NCBI GenBank assembly: GCA_048550035.1
Contig: JBLYYQ010000066.1
Location: forward strand, 1-12,859
Direction of reading: 5' to 3'
Length of the DNA stretch: 12,859 bases
Source of the DNA: JBLYYQ01 sp048550035
GTDB lineage: Bacteria > Nitrospinota_A > UBA7883 > JBLYYQ01
Both the position numbers and the translations under genes were made by a program. Positions within the stretch are counted from its first letter, which is position 1; the number at the start of each line of letters is the position of its first letter. The notes beneath the pieces were generated by a model, which saw nothing but the letters and a program-made list of their open reading frames with translations, was not told where the DNA came from and searched no databases. Positions 1-8,097 of this stretch are shown in pieces.

Positions 1-323
1 TCCAACGCAGATTAGCAAAAGGACGCAACCTAGTCATAGAGGGGCGCGATATAGGTAGTGATGTTTTTCCAGATGCAAAGGTAAAGTTTTTTCTCATTGC
101 CGATAGCGATCAGCGTGCAAAACGTCGAATGAAAGATTTTGAGTCTAATTCAATAGCGGTCAAGATAGAAAATGTGGTTAAAAATCTAAAGAGCCGTGAC
201 GAAATCGATAGTTTGCGCAAACATTCTCCTCTAAAGCCAAGTAAAGGGTCAATAGAAATAGAGACGACAAATCTAACTATTGACGAAGTATTAAATAAGA
301 TGTTAAAATCGCTAGTTTGTTAA
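1..323 (+). CDS. cmk: Cytidylate kinase, C-terminal part (5' end outside window)
   Basis: This is the C-terminal ~106 codons of CMP/dCMP kinase, which phosphorylates CMP and dCMP to the diphosphates in the cytoplasm. The open frame enters at the window edge (frame of base 3) and ends at TAA 321-323. Family landmarks are visible: EGRDIGSDVFPDA at the start of the fragment, then the LID-region RAKRRM, then RDEIDSLRKHSPL, and near the C-terminus the IEIETTNLTIDEV segment, which corresponds to the family's 'IDTT.LsieeV' ending. The N-terminal P-loop half is not in the window. The gene lies 111 nt upstream of rpsA; cmk next to rpsA is a widely conserved arrangement. The fragment is cut only by the window edge, with no sign of decay. 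Confidence 0.93.
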   Translation, partial: QRRLAKGRNLVIEGRDIGSDVFPDAKVKFFLIADSDQRAKRRMKDFESNSIAVKIENVVKNLKSRDEIDSLRKHSPLKPSKGSIEIETTNLTIDEVLNKMLKSLVC

Positions 324-387
324 CGAACGGTTTAGGCTAGATAAAGATTTATATTGAATCAGCGATGACCTAATGGAAAGAATTAAC

Positions 388-410
388 AATTGAGATATGA
401 TATCTCGATG
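388..410 (+). promoter_or_regulatory. Leader hairpin directly upstream of rpsA
   Basis: Bases 388-397 pair with 401-410 around a TGA loop (398-400). The stem is 10 bp, with one T-G wobble (391/407) and a perfect GAGATA/TATCTC core. It ends 13 nt before the rpsA Shine-Dalgarno (AAAGGTGG, 423-430). The 3' arm contains the ATG (408-410) of a four-codon mini-ORF, ATG-CCA-GTA-AAT-TAG (408-422). Ribosomal protein S1 is known in E. coli to repress its own translation through leader structure. That this hairpin does so here is inference. No convincing promoter or terminator was seen in 324-434. Confidence 0.4.
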
Positions 411-434
411 CCAGTAAATTAGAAAGGTGGTTAA

Positions 435-2306
435 ATGCCAGTAAGTAGACGTGTAACAGAGGCTGACTATACAGACAATTCTGATAATGTCGCCAACCCA
501 GAAGTAAGAGAAGAAGATCGGCAATTAGAATCTTTGCTATCAAATAGTGTCGCAAACTATAAAGAAGGTTCAATTATCAATGGAACTGTTATAACCATTG
601 AGCGCGACAAAGTGATAGTAGATATTGGCTTTAAGAGCGAAGGGACTATTGCGCTCTCTGAGTTTGAAGAAGCGAAAGAAGATATCAATGTTGGTGATCA
701 GGTTGAGGTGATGCTAGAGATGTTAGAAGATTCGAAAGGGGAGCTTGTTCTTTCGAAGAATAAGGCAAGGAAGATCCGAGTTTGGGATGAAATCTCAGCG
801 AAATATGAGGCAGAAGAGGTTGTTGAAGGTGAGATTATAAGTAAGATCAAAGGAGGGCTCGCAGTCGATGTCGGATTGAAAGCGTTTTTGCCTGGTTCAC
901 AGATAGATCTGAGACCAATTAAAAATCTAGATAAGATGCTAGGTCAAAAGTATGAGTTCAAGATCATTAAGATGCATAAGAAGCGAGGGAATATTGTCTT
1001 ATCACGTCGTGCGTTATTAGAAGCGGCACGCAAAATCAGTAAGGAACAGGCATTAGAAAATGTCGAGAAAGGTAAGATTGTATCGGGAATCGTAAAGAAT
1101 ATCACCGACTATGGAGCATTCATTGATCTTGGCGGTATGGACGGTCTACTTCATATTACTGATATGAGCTGGGGTCGAGTGCATCATCCATCAGAACTAT
1201 GTTCAGTAGGCGATAGTATAAATGTGATGGTTCTAAATTTTGATAAAGAGAATGAAAAGATAGCCTTAGGACTAAAACAGACATTAAAAGATCCATGGGT
1301 TGAAGCAGATAAAGAATTTCCGCCTGCGACTGAGGTCAAAGGGAAGGTTGTATCGATTACGGACTATGGAGCATTTGTAGAATTACATGAAGGGATTGAA
1401 GGATTAGTTCATATATCCGAGATGAGTTGGAATAAGAATATTCGACATCCGAATAAGTTAGTCTCTGTTGGCGATATAGTAGATGCAGTAGTTTTGTCTA
1501 TCGATTCTGAGAAGAAACGTATCTCACTTGGCATGAAACAGATTCAAGAAAACCCTTGGGATCGGATAGATGAAAAGTACCAGATCGGATCGATTGTTGA
1601 GGGGACTGTAAGGAATCTAGTTGATTTTGGAGCATTTGTCGAGTTAGAAGAGGGAGTAGATGGGTTAATCCATATCTCTGATATGAGTTGGACTAGAAAG
1701 ATCAAACATCCATCAGAGATAGTCAGGAAAAAAGATACTGTTAAAATGATGGTTCTATCAGTTGACAAAGAGAATGAACGAGTTTCATTAGGGTTAAAAC
1801 AGTTAGAAAACGATCCTTGGGAATTAATAGAGTCAAAATACAATGTTGGCGATGATCTGAAATGTAAAGTGACAAAAGTTATAAATTTTGGAGCATTTGC
1901 AGAGCTAGAAGAGGGAGTTGAAGGGTTAATTCATGTTTCACAACTATCGACTTCGCATGTAACTAAGCCACATAAAACAATAAGAGTAGACCAGGAAATA
2001 ACTGCTAAGATAGTGAAAATTGATATCGCTAACAGAAAGATTGCACTCTCAATCAAAGCATTTTTAGAAGGATTGTCTCCTGAAGAGGTGGAGAAAGAGA
2101 TTCGCGATTCTGAAGCTGTTAATGCAGATGAGAGTATTAGAGGGTCAGGGAACATTGATCCTATTGTAGACGACGAGAAGAAAGAGGAAACTCAAACTGA
2201 TACAGGAGCTACATCGGAGGGAGAGGTTTCTGAAACCAAACTTGCTGATACAGATGATGAGGCAAAAATTACTGATGAGTCATCAACTGATAGTGAAAAG
2301 ATGTAA
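435..2306 (+). CDS. rpsA: 30S ribosomal protein S1, six S1 domains
   Basis: This is ribosomal protein S1, the mRNA-binding protein that recruits structured or weak-SD messages to the 30S subunit. Six OB-fold S1 repeats can be counted, at about residues 44-111, 129-193, 211-283, 298-370, 384-456 and 470-541. Repeats 3-6 carry the canonical 'YGAF(V/I)-L...GLxHIS-MSW' pattern, and repeats 1-2 are the divergent ribosome-binding type, as in E. coli. The 623 residues exceed E. coli S1 (557) because of a ~40-residue N-terminal extension and an acidic Asp/Glu/Ser/Thr-rich tail (about 546-623). The ATG at 435 has a good SD (AAAGGTGG, 423-430). An in-frame ATG at 408 is closed by TAG after four codons, so it cannot be the start. 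sppA follows after 32 nt, probably on the same transcript. Confidence 0.97.
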   Translation: MPVSRRVTEADYTDNSDNVANPEVREEDRQLESLLSNSVANYKEGSIINGTVITIERDKVIVDIGFKSEGTIALSEFEEAKEDINVGDQVEVMLEMLEDSKGELVLSKNKARKIRVWDEISAKYEAEEVVEGEIISKIKGGLAVDVGLKAFLPGSQIDLRPIKNLDKMLGQKYEFKIIKMHKKRGNIVLSRRALLEAARKISKEQALENVEKGKIVSGIVKNITDYGAFIDLGGMDGLLHITDMSWGRVHHPSELCSVGDSINVMVLNFDKENEKIALGLKQTLKDPWVEADKEFPPATEVKGKVVSITDYGAFVELHEGIEGLVHISEMSWNKNIRHPNKLVSVGDIVDAVVLSIDSEKKRISLGMKQIQENPWDRIDEKYQIGSIVEGTVRNLVDFGAFVELEEGVDGLIHISDMSWTRKIKHPSEIVRKKDTVKMMVLSVDKENERVSLGLKQLENDPWELIESKYNVGDDLKCKVTKVINFGAFAELEEGVEGLIHVSQLSTSHVTKPHKTIRVDQEITAKIVKIDIANRKIALSIKAFLEGLSPEEVEKEIRDSEAVNADESIRGSGNIDPIVDDEKKEETQTDTGATSEGEVSETKLADTDDEAKITDESSTDSEKM

Positions 2307-2338
2307 GTAATCAGATTCTATACTGGAGGCAATAAGAG

Positions 2339-3262
2339 ATGAGTATAAAGTTTAACTCTAGGAAGAGGGCATTTCTATATGCATTGCTAGCATTGATAGT
2401 AATGACAACTTTATTTTATCTATTATTGGGAAGAGATTCATCCACTGATGAGAGGAGTGGTTTTCTAAACGATCGTTTCACGAATGACAAAGTTGCGGTT
2501 ATTTATATAACTGATGCCATCACTAGTTCCACTGCGAAGCGGGTAATTAAGGAGCTCGAAGATTGGGGTGATGATAAAAGTGTCAAGGCAATAGTATTGC
2601 GTATAGTAACACCTGGTGGAGTAGTAGCGCCATCTCAGGAGATATATAATTCTGTTTTGAAGATTAAATCAGAAAAACCGATTGTCTGTTCATTTGGTTC
2701 AGTAGCCGCCTCAGGTGGCTACTACATAGCATTAGGATGTGACAAGATCATAGCAAATCCTGGGACAATCACTGGGTCAATAGGGGTGATTATGATGTTC
2801 AATACCCTTTATGACCTAACTGAGAAGATCGGATTACAGCCAGTAGTAATCAAAAGTGGGCAATTTAAAGATACAGGCTCACCTAGTCGACCATTCACAG
2901 AAGATGACAAAGATCTGCTACAATCGATAGTGGATGATATTTTTAATCAATTTTTAGAAGCGGTTGCTTCTGGGCGTGAAATTGAGATAGAAAAAGCCCG
3001 CGAGCTATCAGCAGGTGGACGAATTTATACAGGGAAGCAGGCAAAAGAGGCTAACCTTGTAGATGCACTTGGAGATTTAGCAACATCAATCGAGATTGCA
3101 GGTGAATTAGGCGGTATTGATGGCGAACCAAAGGTTGTAACAAAGCGAAAAGAGCGCCCCTCAATATTAATGTTATTGGTGGGTCAAGATATTAACGGAC
3201 TTATTCCGTCGAGCTTACTATTGCCTACTGGTGCATACTTTATATGGGAAGCTGGCATCTAG
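2339..3262 (+). CDS. sppA: Signal peptide peptidase SppA (serine-lysine, S49 family)
   Basis: This is a membrane-anchored S49-family protease that degrades cleaved signal peptides and other membrane-released fragments outside the cytoplasmic membrane. At 307 residues it is the short single-domain form (like Bacillus SppA), not the ~600-residue duplicated E. coli form. One N-terminal membrane segment spans about residues 11-31 after a basic start (SRKR), with no later membrane segment. The nucleophile is predicted to be Ser125 in SVAASGGYY and the general base Lys177 in SGQFKDTGSP. Their separation of 52 residues equals the S147/K199 spacing I recall for B. subtilis SppA. The oxyanion-loop motif reads RIVTPGG instead of the common RINSPGG. 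The ATG is preceded by GGAGG at 2325-2329. The gene ends with TAG, 45 nt before aroK. Confidence 0.94.
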   Translation: MSIKFNSRKRAFLYALLALIVMTTLFYLLLGRDSSTDERSGFLNDRFTNDKVAVIYITDAITSSTAKRVIKELEDWGDDKSVKAIVLRIVTPGGVVAPSQEIYNSVLKIKSEKPIVCSFGSVAASGGYYIALGCDKIIANPGTITGSIGVIMMFNTLYDLTEKIGLQPVVIKSGQFKDTGSPSRPFTEDDKDLLQSIVDDIFNQFLEAVASGREIEIEKARELSAGGRIYTGKQAKEANLVDALGDLATSIEIAGELGGIDGEPKVVTKRKERPSILMLLVGQDINGLIPSSLLLPTGAYFIWEAGI

Positions 3263-3307
3263 TATTTAGTTTTAAATGATATTAAACTCAAGGTGCAATC
3301 TAATTGA

Positions 3308-3856
3308 ATGAAGAGCAGGTCAAAGGTTCTAATCATAACAGGATTTAAGTCAACGGGTAAATCTACAGTTGGTAAAATAGTGGCCAATAGACTTAACTTA
3401 CCATTTATAGATACAGACAGAGTGGTAGAGCAGCTATACTTTGATAGATATTCAAAGCGCAAATCATTTCGGGAAATATATAATATAATAGGTGATACCA
3501 AATTTCGTAAGTTAGAAGCTGATGCGATCAAGGGTACTTTAGATGGTGATGGAGAGGTTGTTTCATTAGGAGGAGGAGGATTGGAAACATTATTATCGCT
3601 TAAACTACCGGTAGGAGATTATATAATCGTAGAGTTAGTTGTGGCAAAAGATATTCTTTACAAGCGAATAATGAGGCGTGGTATTCCGCTGTTTTTAGAT
3701 AAGGAAGATAGTAGAGGTTCTTTTGAGCAACTTTATCGTGATAGATCGGCAATCTATGAAGCTCATGCCACATTGAGAGTTAATAATTATAATATTCCAG
3801 CCGAAGTTACGGCAGATAATATAGTCAAACATTATTTGGAGCATGTTGCAAATTGA
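3308..3856 (+). CDS. aroK: Shikimate kinase
   Basis: This enzyme phosphorylates shikimate to shikimate-3-phosphate with ATP, the fifth step of the chorismate pathway (cytoplasmic). It is 182 residues, the usual family size. Visible motifs are the Walker A GFKSTGKST (12-20), the IDTD substrate/Mg motif (D35, D37), FRKLE with R67 and E70 in the shikimate-binding helix, and the glycine loop SLGGGG (86-91). A LID/C-terminal block reads RGIPLFL...RDRSAIYEAHA (124-154). The LID has GIPLFL where many members have R-P-L-L, so the catalytic Arg may be offset. The upstream in-frame codon (3305-3307) is TGA, so ATG 3308 is the first possible start; its SD (AAGGTG, 3290-3295) is somewhat distant. aroC begins inside the last codons (TTGA overlap), indicating translational coupling. 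aroL is an equivalent name. Confidence 0.9.
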   Translation: MKSRSKVLIITGFKSTGKSTVGKIVANRLNLPFIDTDRVVEQLYFDRYSKRKSFREIYNIIGDTKFRKLEADAIKGTLDGDGEVVSLGGGGLETLLSLKLPVGDYIIVELVVAKDILYKRIMRRGIPLFLDKEDSRGSFEQLYRDRSAIYEAHATLRVNNYNIPAEVTADNIVKHYLEHVAN

Positions 3857-4938
3857 GCTCGAACAGTTTTGGGAAGCTTTTCAAGATGACAAGCTGGGGC
3901 GAATCGCATGGGAAAGCGGTTGGAGTGGTGGTTGATGGAGCCCCTGCCGGTATTTTGTTAAATGAATCGATAATTGATAGCTACTTGAGTCGAAGGCGAG
4001 TGGGGCAGAGTGATATAACAAGTCAGCGCAAAGAGGATGATAAATCTGAGATACTATCTGGCATCTTTGAAGGTAAAACAACTGGAGCGCCAATATCAAT
4101 AATCGTAAAAAATAGTGATGCAAAATCATCAGATTATGATCAGATTAAAGATCTTTTCAGACCATCCCATGCCGACTATACCTACCGTCAAAAATATGGA
4201 ATAGTTGATTATAGAGGTGGCGGGCGATCATCGGCTAGGGAGACTATAGCAAGAGTGGCAGCCGGTGCCATTGCAGATCAGATATTAAAGCTTCATAAGA
4301 TTCAGGTCTTTGCACATGTGATACAGGTAAAAGATATTGTAGCAACGAAGTTTGAGTTCGATCAGATCAACAAAAATGATGTACGCTGCGCTGATAAGGA
4401 TGCTGCTGCAAAAATGATTGAGGTGATAAAAGAGGCTAGATCAAATCAAGATTCGGTTGGTGCGATAGTTGAAGTTGTTGCACGCAATGTTAAGGTAGGT
4501 CTAGGCGAACCGATATATGATAAGCTAGATGCTAATTTAGCAAAAGCATTGATCTCAATTAATGCAATAAAAGGTGTGGAAATTGGATCTGGATTTAGAC
4601 TTGTGAATATGTATGGATCTGAAAGTAATGATCAGATGGACCTTGATGAATCTGGTAATGTAAAGTTTTTATCAAACAATAGTGGTGGTATTGATGGTGG
4701 AATCTCAAATGGAAATGATATCGTAGCAAAGGTTGTATGTAAGCCAACACCCTCAATTTCACGAGAGCAAAAGAGCATTAATAGTAAATTTGAAAAAAGA
4801 ACAATCAAGATCAAAGGTAGACACGATCCATGCGTTGCACCGCGGGCGGTTCCGGTGATCGAAAGTATGGTAGCTTTAGTGTTAGTTGATCATATGATGG
4901 TAGCTAACAAGGATAAGCTGTTAAAGGGTGAGTTATAA
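3853..4938 (+). CDS. aroC: Chorismate synthase (TTG start)
   Basis: This enzyme converts 5-enolpyruvylshikimate-3-phosphate to chorismate, the branch point for aromatic amino acids, folate and quinones, using reduced FMN. Its 361 residues match the family length. All three family signature regions are present: GESHGKAVGVVVDG (16-29), RPSHADYTYRQKYG followed by the GGGRSSARET block (103-131), and RHDPCVAPRAVPVIE (323-337). The conserved histidines are H19 and H106. The start is TTG 3853, overlapping the aroK stop as TTGA. It is chosen because the protein then begins SSNSFGKLFKMTSWGESHG, matching the family N-terminus, and because GGAG lies at 3838-3841; the next ATG would remove the first conserved residues. 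An uncommon start plus a 4-nt overlap implies coupling to aroK. Confidence 0.96.
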   Translation: MSSNSFGKLFKMTSWGESHGKAVGVVVDGAPAGILLNESIIDSYLSRRRVGQSDITSQRKEDDKSEILSGIFEGKTTGAPISIIVKNSDAKSSDYDQIKDLFRPSHADYTYRQKYGIVDYRGGGRSSARETIARVAAGAIADQILKLHKIQVFAHVIQVKDIVATKFEFDQINKNDVRCADKDAAAKMIEVIKEARSNQDSVGAIVEVVARNVKVGLGEPIYDKLDANLAKALISINAIKGVEIGSGFRLVNMYGSESNDQMDLDESGNVKFLSNNSGGIDGGISNGNDIVAKVVCKPTPSISREQKSINSKFEKRTIKIKGRHDPCVAPRAVPVIESMVALVLVDHMMVANKDKLLKGEL

Positions 4939-4946
4939 TTAAAATT

Positions 4947-4970
4947 GCATCTTGATAGTTGCTATGATGC
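4947..4970 (+). promoter_or_regulatory. Possible hairpin and extended -10 element ahead of the 79-aa ORF and ispD
   Basis: In the 45-nt gap after aroC, GCATC (4947-4951) pairs with GATGC (4966-4970), and ATAG (4955-4958) pairs with CTAT (4962-4965) around a TTG loop, leaving a three-base bulge. The same bases contain TGCTATGAT (4960-4968), which resembles an extended -10 promoter element, but only a weak TTAAAA lies near the -35 position. There is no T-run, so it is not an intrinsic terminator. Either reading could be chance in AT-rich DNA. Confidence 0.22.
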
Positions 4971-4983
4971 GTAAGAAACGAGC

Positions 4984-5223
4984 ATGAACGATCCAATTGC
5001 AAGTTACTCGAATTTTGTAGCAAATAGCAAAGATAGAAAGAACTTTGTTAGCTTTAGTTACTTAGATCAGCTATTTCAGTCATTAGGAGCAGTCGAGCTT
5101 GTAGTCATATTTAATCAGGCTGGTCTCGTAGATAATATCTCACTGTTTTATACCAGCTTGGGGCTACCAAGTCTCATATCTGATGTAAAAGGTCAAGTTG
5201 CCTTAAGTTATGCAGCCAGATAG
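4984..5223 (+). CDS. Hypothetical 79-residue protein between aroC and ispD
   Basis: I do not recognise this protein. The frame runs from ATG 4984 to TAG 5221-5223 and overlaps the ispD start by 14 nt in another frame. It fills the space between aroC (45 nt upstream) and ispD, leaving no other gap, which is what a real operon member would do. The residues look protein-like: a polar N-terminal half, then a short hydrophobic strand-like LVVIFNQAGLVDN (about 39-51), then SLFYTSLGLPSLISD and a C-terminal KGQVALSYAAR. There is no signal peptide and no full-length membrane span. The start lacks a clear Shine-Dalgarno sequence. It could be a small cytoplasmic protein, a degraded remnant, or a translated leader coupled to ispD. 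Confidence 0.5.
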   Translation: MNDPIASYSNFVANSKDRKNFVSFSYLDQLFQSLGAVELVVIFNQAGLVDNISLFYTSLGLPSLISDVKGQVALSYAAR

Positions 5224-5908
5224 TAGTGATGTAGTTGCAATTATTCCGTCAGCAGGGAGTGGTGTCAGGTTAGATATAAAGAGGAAGAAGCAATTTTTAA
5301 AACTTGCTAGTTCCCCTCTGCTTGCAGAAACTATTCATAGAGTATCGCTCTCTAAAAAAATTGGTACTATTGTTATCACAGCTCCTCCTGATGATATTGA
5401 TCAGGTTGCTACTATTGTCGATAGTCTGCTTCTAACGAATCGCACTTTAATTGTTCCAGGTGGTAAGAGTCGGCAAGAGTCAGTCTACAGAGGGCTTCAG
5501 AGTGTAAGTTCCAATCCAGCAATAATATTAATCCATGACGGAGTTCGCCCATTTGTTGAACCATCTATGATCGACGCTACAATCGAGATGGCACGACTAC
5601 ATAGCGGGGCTGTTACTGCAATCAAATCTTCTGATGCAGTACGAATTGTAAAAAATAAAAAGATTGCAAGTCATATAAATCGTGACGAACTCCACCAGAT
5701 ACAGACCCCACAAGCTTTTCAGTATCAACTTTTACTTGACGCTCATCTCCATGCCATAAAGCATAATATCAGTGGTGATGACGATTCTTATCTTGTATCT
5801 CAGATCGGGGTCAATTCTTTTGTGTTGGAAGGGAGTAGGTTGAATTTCAAAATTACAACACGAGAAGATTTAGAGTTGGCAAGAGCGATTAGTATTTACA
5901 ACAAATGA
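5210..5908 (+). CDS. ispD: 2-C-methyl-D-erythritol 4-phosphate cytidylyltransferase
   Basis: This enzyme transfers CMP from CTP to MEP, giving CDP-methylerythritol, in the non-mevalonate isoprenoid pathway (cytoplasmic). It is 232 residues, normal for the family. The nucleotide-binding P-loop is PSAGSGVR...KRKKQF, with Arg20 and Lys27 at the catalytic positions known from E. coli IspD. GGKSRQESV (84-92), HDGVRPFV (109-116), QTPQAF (165-170) and the C-terminal NFKITTREDLELA (212-224) follow. Arg158 and Lys214 match E. coli R157 and K213. ATG 5210 lies inside the last codons of the preceding 79-aa ORF, and no alternative in-frame start was seen before the conserved VVAIIPSAGSG. Coupled translation from the upstream ORF is likely because the local SD is poor. 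No ispF follows; the next gene (rnr) is convergent. Confidence 0.95.
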   Translation: MQPDSSDVVAIIPSAGSGVRLDIKRKKQFLKLASSPLLAETIHRVSLSKKIGTIVITAPPDDIDQVATIVDSLLLTNRTLIVPGGKSRQESVYRGLQSVSSNPAIILIHDGVRPFVEPSMIDATIEMARLHSGAVTAIKSSDAVRIVKNKKIASHINRDELHQIQTPQAFQYQLLLDAHLHAIKHNISGDDDSYLVSQIGVNSFVLEGSRLNFKITTREDLELARAISIYNK

Positions 5909-5919
5909 GTTAATTTCTG

Positions 5920-8097
5920 TTACTTTCTTCTACTTTTTTTACTAATTTTTCGCTTAATTCTAGATCGTTTTTTAAGCAAACTCTGTTTTTTTCCGTTTAA
6001 ATGAGTAAGATGGAATTCTATTTTTCGTTTAGATATGGAAGCGTCAAACGCTTTTATTCTTACTTTATCGCCAAGTTGAAACTTTCGTTTCGTTCTTTGT
6101 CCTATTAAAGCATGTTGTTCTTCTTGGAACAGATAGTAATCATCAGTGATAGATGTGAGCCGCACAAGCCCTTCAATCGGCAGCTTAGTTAGCTCGACAA
6201 AAAAACCAAATGAGGTGACTTTTGATATGATGCCGTCAAATATCTTGCCGATATGATCTAACATATATTGGGTCTGCATAAGTTTTATAGCTTCTCGTTC
6301 TGCATCGACCGCCTTACGCTCTAGCCTTGATGAGGTAGCAGCAATAGTTTCTAGTTGCGATTCTAAATCTGGGCTGACTTTTTTATTATGTAAAATATTT
6401 TTTACTAACCGATGTACAACAAGATCAGGATAGCGTCTAATCGGGCTGGTGAAATGTGTGTAGTTTTCAAATCCTAATCCGAAATGTCCTATATTGCTTG
6501 TTGAGTACTCGGCTTGGCTCATCGCTTGTAGAATAGATATTGATATTAACCTCTCGTTTGGCTTTCCTTGAAAATATTTGAGGATTCTAATTAAGAGTTG
6601 TTTCTTATCTTTATCTAATTTGAACTGATGACTTCCGATTGTTGCAAGATATTTAATCAAGTTTTCAAGCTTAGTCATTTCAGGCTTGCTATGAATTCTA
6701 AAGATTGAGGGCTGTTTTTTTGTCTTAATAAATGATGCTACAACTTTATTAGTTGCAAGCATAAACTCTTCTATTATCTGTTGTGAAAACTTCCGCTTAG
6801 TTTTAACTATATCTTTTAATGACCCATCTTTATTTACTATTATTTCAGGATCGCTAAGATCAAAATCAATTGCTCCATTTTTTAAACGTTCTACTCGTAG
6901 CTTATTTGCCAACTCTGCCATTGTATCTAGCTGATCGACAAGCCCTTTATACCTATTAAGGAGTAGTGGATCTTTACGTTGAGTAATATCTTCGACCTGA
7001 TCGTATGTCATTCTAGCAACTGATCGGATGACAGATTCGTTGATTGATTTAGATTTCAATATGCCATCTGCATCAAAAAGCATTGCAACAGTTAATGTTA
7101 ACCGATCAACTGTTGGCTTAAGCGAGCAGATCCCATTCGATAATTTTTCAGGAAGCATCGGCACTACATGACCTGGGAAGTAGACCGATACTCCTCTTTG
7201 TATTGCCTCGCGATCTAGCTCTGAGTCTGGTTTAACATAATGTGCAACATCAGCAATATGGACACTTAGTCGATATTGACCATCATCTAGTCGGCTAATG
7301 TCAATCGCATCATCAAAATCTTTTGCAGTGGCACCATCAATAGTAATCACAGGCCTTAATCTTAAATCTTTACGGTGTGCCAATTCATTTTCACTCGTAG
7401 GCTTAAGTGAGCTAGCTTCCTTTAACAGTTTTTCTCCAAAAAAGTTGCGAATATTATGCTTGGCAAGAATTACTTCAAACTCCACCTGTTGATTGCCTGG
7501 GGAGCCTAATATTTTTTCAATTACACCTCGAGCTTTACGATTATTATCAGGATAATCTTTGATACGAACTAGTACCACCTCTGAATTTTTGGCATTTAAG
7601 CTCTCACCATGATCGATATATATATCGTGCGTTATACGCCCATCAAGTGGAGTAACATAGCCACCTGATCTTAATTTATTAAATAGACCAGGAAGTCGTG
7701 TGACGCCACGTTCGATGATTCTTACAATGCTCCCTTCCTGTTTGCCACTACGCTTAGTCTTGTCAATTCGGATAAGGGCTCGATCTGAATGCATTGCAAC
7801 ATCAAAGTTTTTAGGAGCTAGGTAGATATGGTTTGCTTTCTTATCTAATGGTATCAAGAATCCAAACCGATCAGGGTGACCATCTATAACTCCCATTAGT
7901 AAATTCATATCATCTACTAGTCCATATCGCTCACCACGAATTTTTACAATATGACCATCGTAAACTAGCTCCTTGATTAGAGCTCTTGCTTGAGGAGATT
8001 TCTTTTGAGTTACCGAGAGTTTCTTTAGTATCTGATTGAGTGTAAGTGGGCTAGTTAATAACTTTTTTAAGCTTTTAAGAAGCTGAAGTTTATTCAT
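5920..8097 (-). CDS. rnr: Ribonuclease R (3'-5' exoribonuclease, RNB family)
   Basis: This is a processive 3'-5' exoribonuclease that degrades structured RNA and takes part in rRNA, tmRNA-linked and mRNA decay. The 725-residue order is that of RNase R: an N-terminal winged-helix region (about 1-62), two cold-shock/OB domains (about 65-230), the RNB catalytic core (about 240-570), an S1 domain (about 616-698) and a very basic Lys/Arg tail (703-725). The metal-binding aspartates are D254, D260, D262 and D263 in TIDGATAKDFDD, and the RNB signature HFTSPIRRYPDLVVHR is at 548-563. The ATG (8095-8097) follows an AGGA-type SD that lies in a small hairpin (see 8106-8120). The presence of the N-terminal helix domain and S1 tail favours RNase R over RNase II. 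The gene converges on ispD with 11 nt between and no obvious terminator. Confidence 0.96.
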   Translation of the reverse strand: MNKLQLLKSLKKLLTSPLTLNQILKKLSVTQKKSPQARALIKELVYDGHIVKIRGERYGLVDDMNLLMGVIDGHPDRFGFLIPLDKKANHIYLAPKNFDVAMHSDRALIRIDKTKRSGKQEGSIVRIIERGVTRLPGLFNKLRSGGYVTPLDGRITHDIYIDHGESLNAKNSEVVLVRIKDYPDNNRKARGVIEKILGSPGNQQVEFEVILAKHNIRNFFGEKLLKEASSLKPTSENELAHRKDLRLRPVITIDGATAKDFDDAIDISRLDDGQYRLSVHIADVAHYVKPDSELDREAIQRGVSVYFPGHVVPMLPEKLSNGICSLKPTVDRLTLTVAMLFDADGILKSKSINESVIRSVARMTYDQVEDITQRKDPLLLNRYKGLVDQLDTMAELANKLRVERLKNGAIDFDLSDPEIIVNKDGSLKDIVKTKRKFSQQIIEEFMLATNKVVASFIKTKKQPSIFRIHSKPEMTKLENLIKYLATIGSHQFKLDKDKKQLLIRILKYFQGKPNERLISISILQAMSQAEYSTSNIGHFGLGFENYTHFTSPIRRYPDLVVHRLVKNILHNKKVSPDLESQLETIAATSSRLERKAVDAEREAIKLMQTQYMLDHIGKIFDGIISKVTSFGFFVELTKLPIEGLVRLTSITDDYYLFQEEQHALIGQRTKRKFQLGDKVRIKAFDASISKRKIEFHLTHLNGKKQSLLKKRSRIKRKISKKSRRK

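Noticed and set aside
1544..1843. Minus-strand 99-codon ORF inside rpsA
   Set aside because: Entirely within the well-conserved S1 repeats 4-6 of rpsA; a complementary-strand shadow.
1080..2060. DNA repeats in rpsA as a mobile or tandem repeat
   Set aside because: The recurring pattern is the protein-level repetition of the S1 domains, normal for this gene.
5925..5950. T-rich run after ispD as an intrinsic terminator
   Set aside because: No stem precedes it, and the bases encode the Lys/Arg tail of rnr on the other strand.
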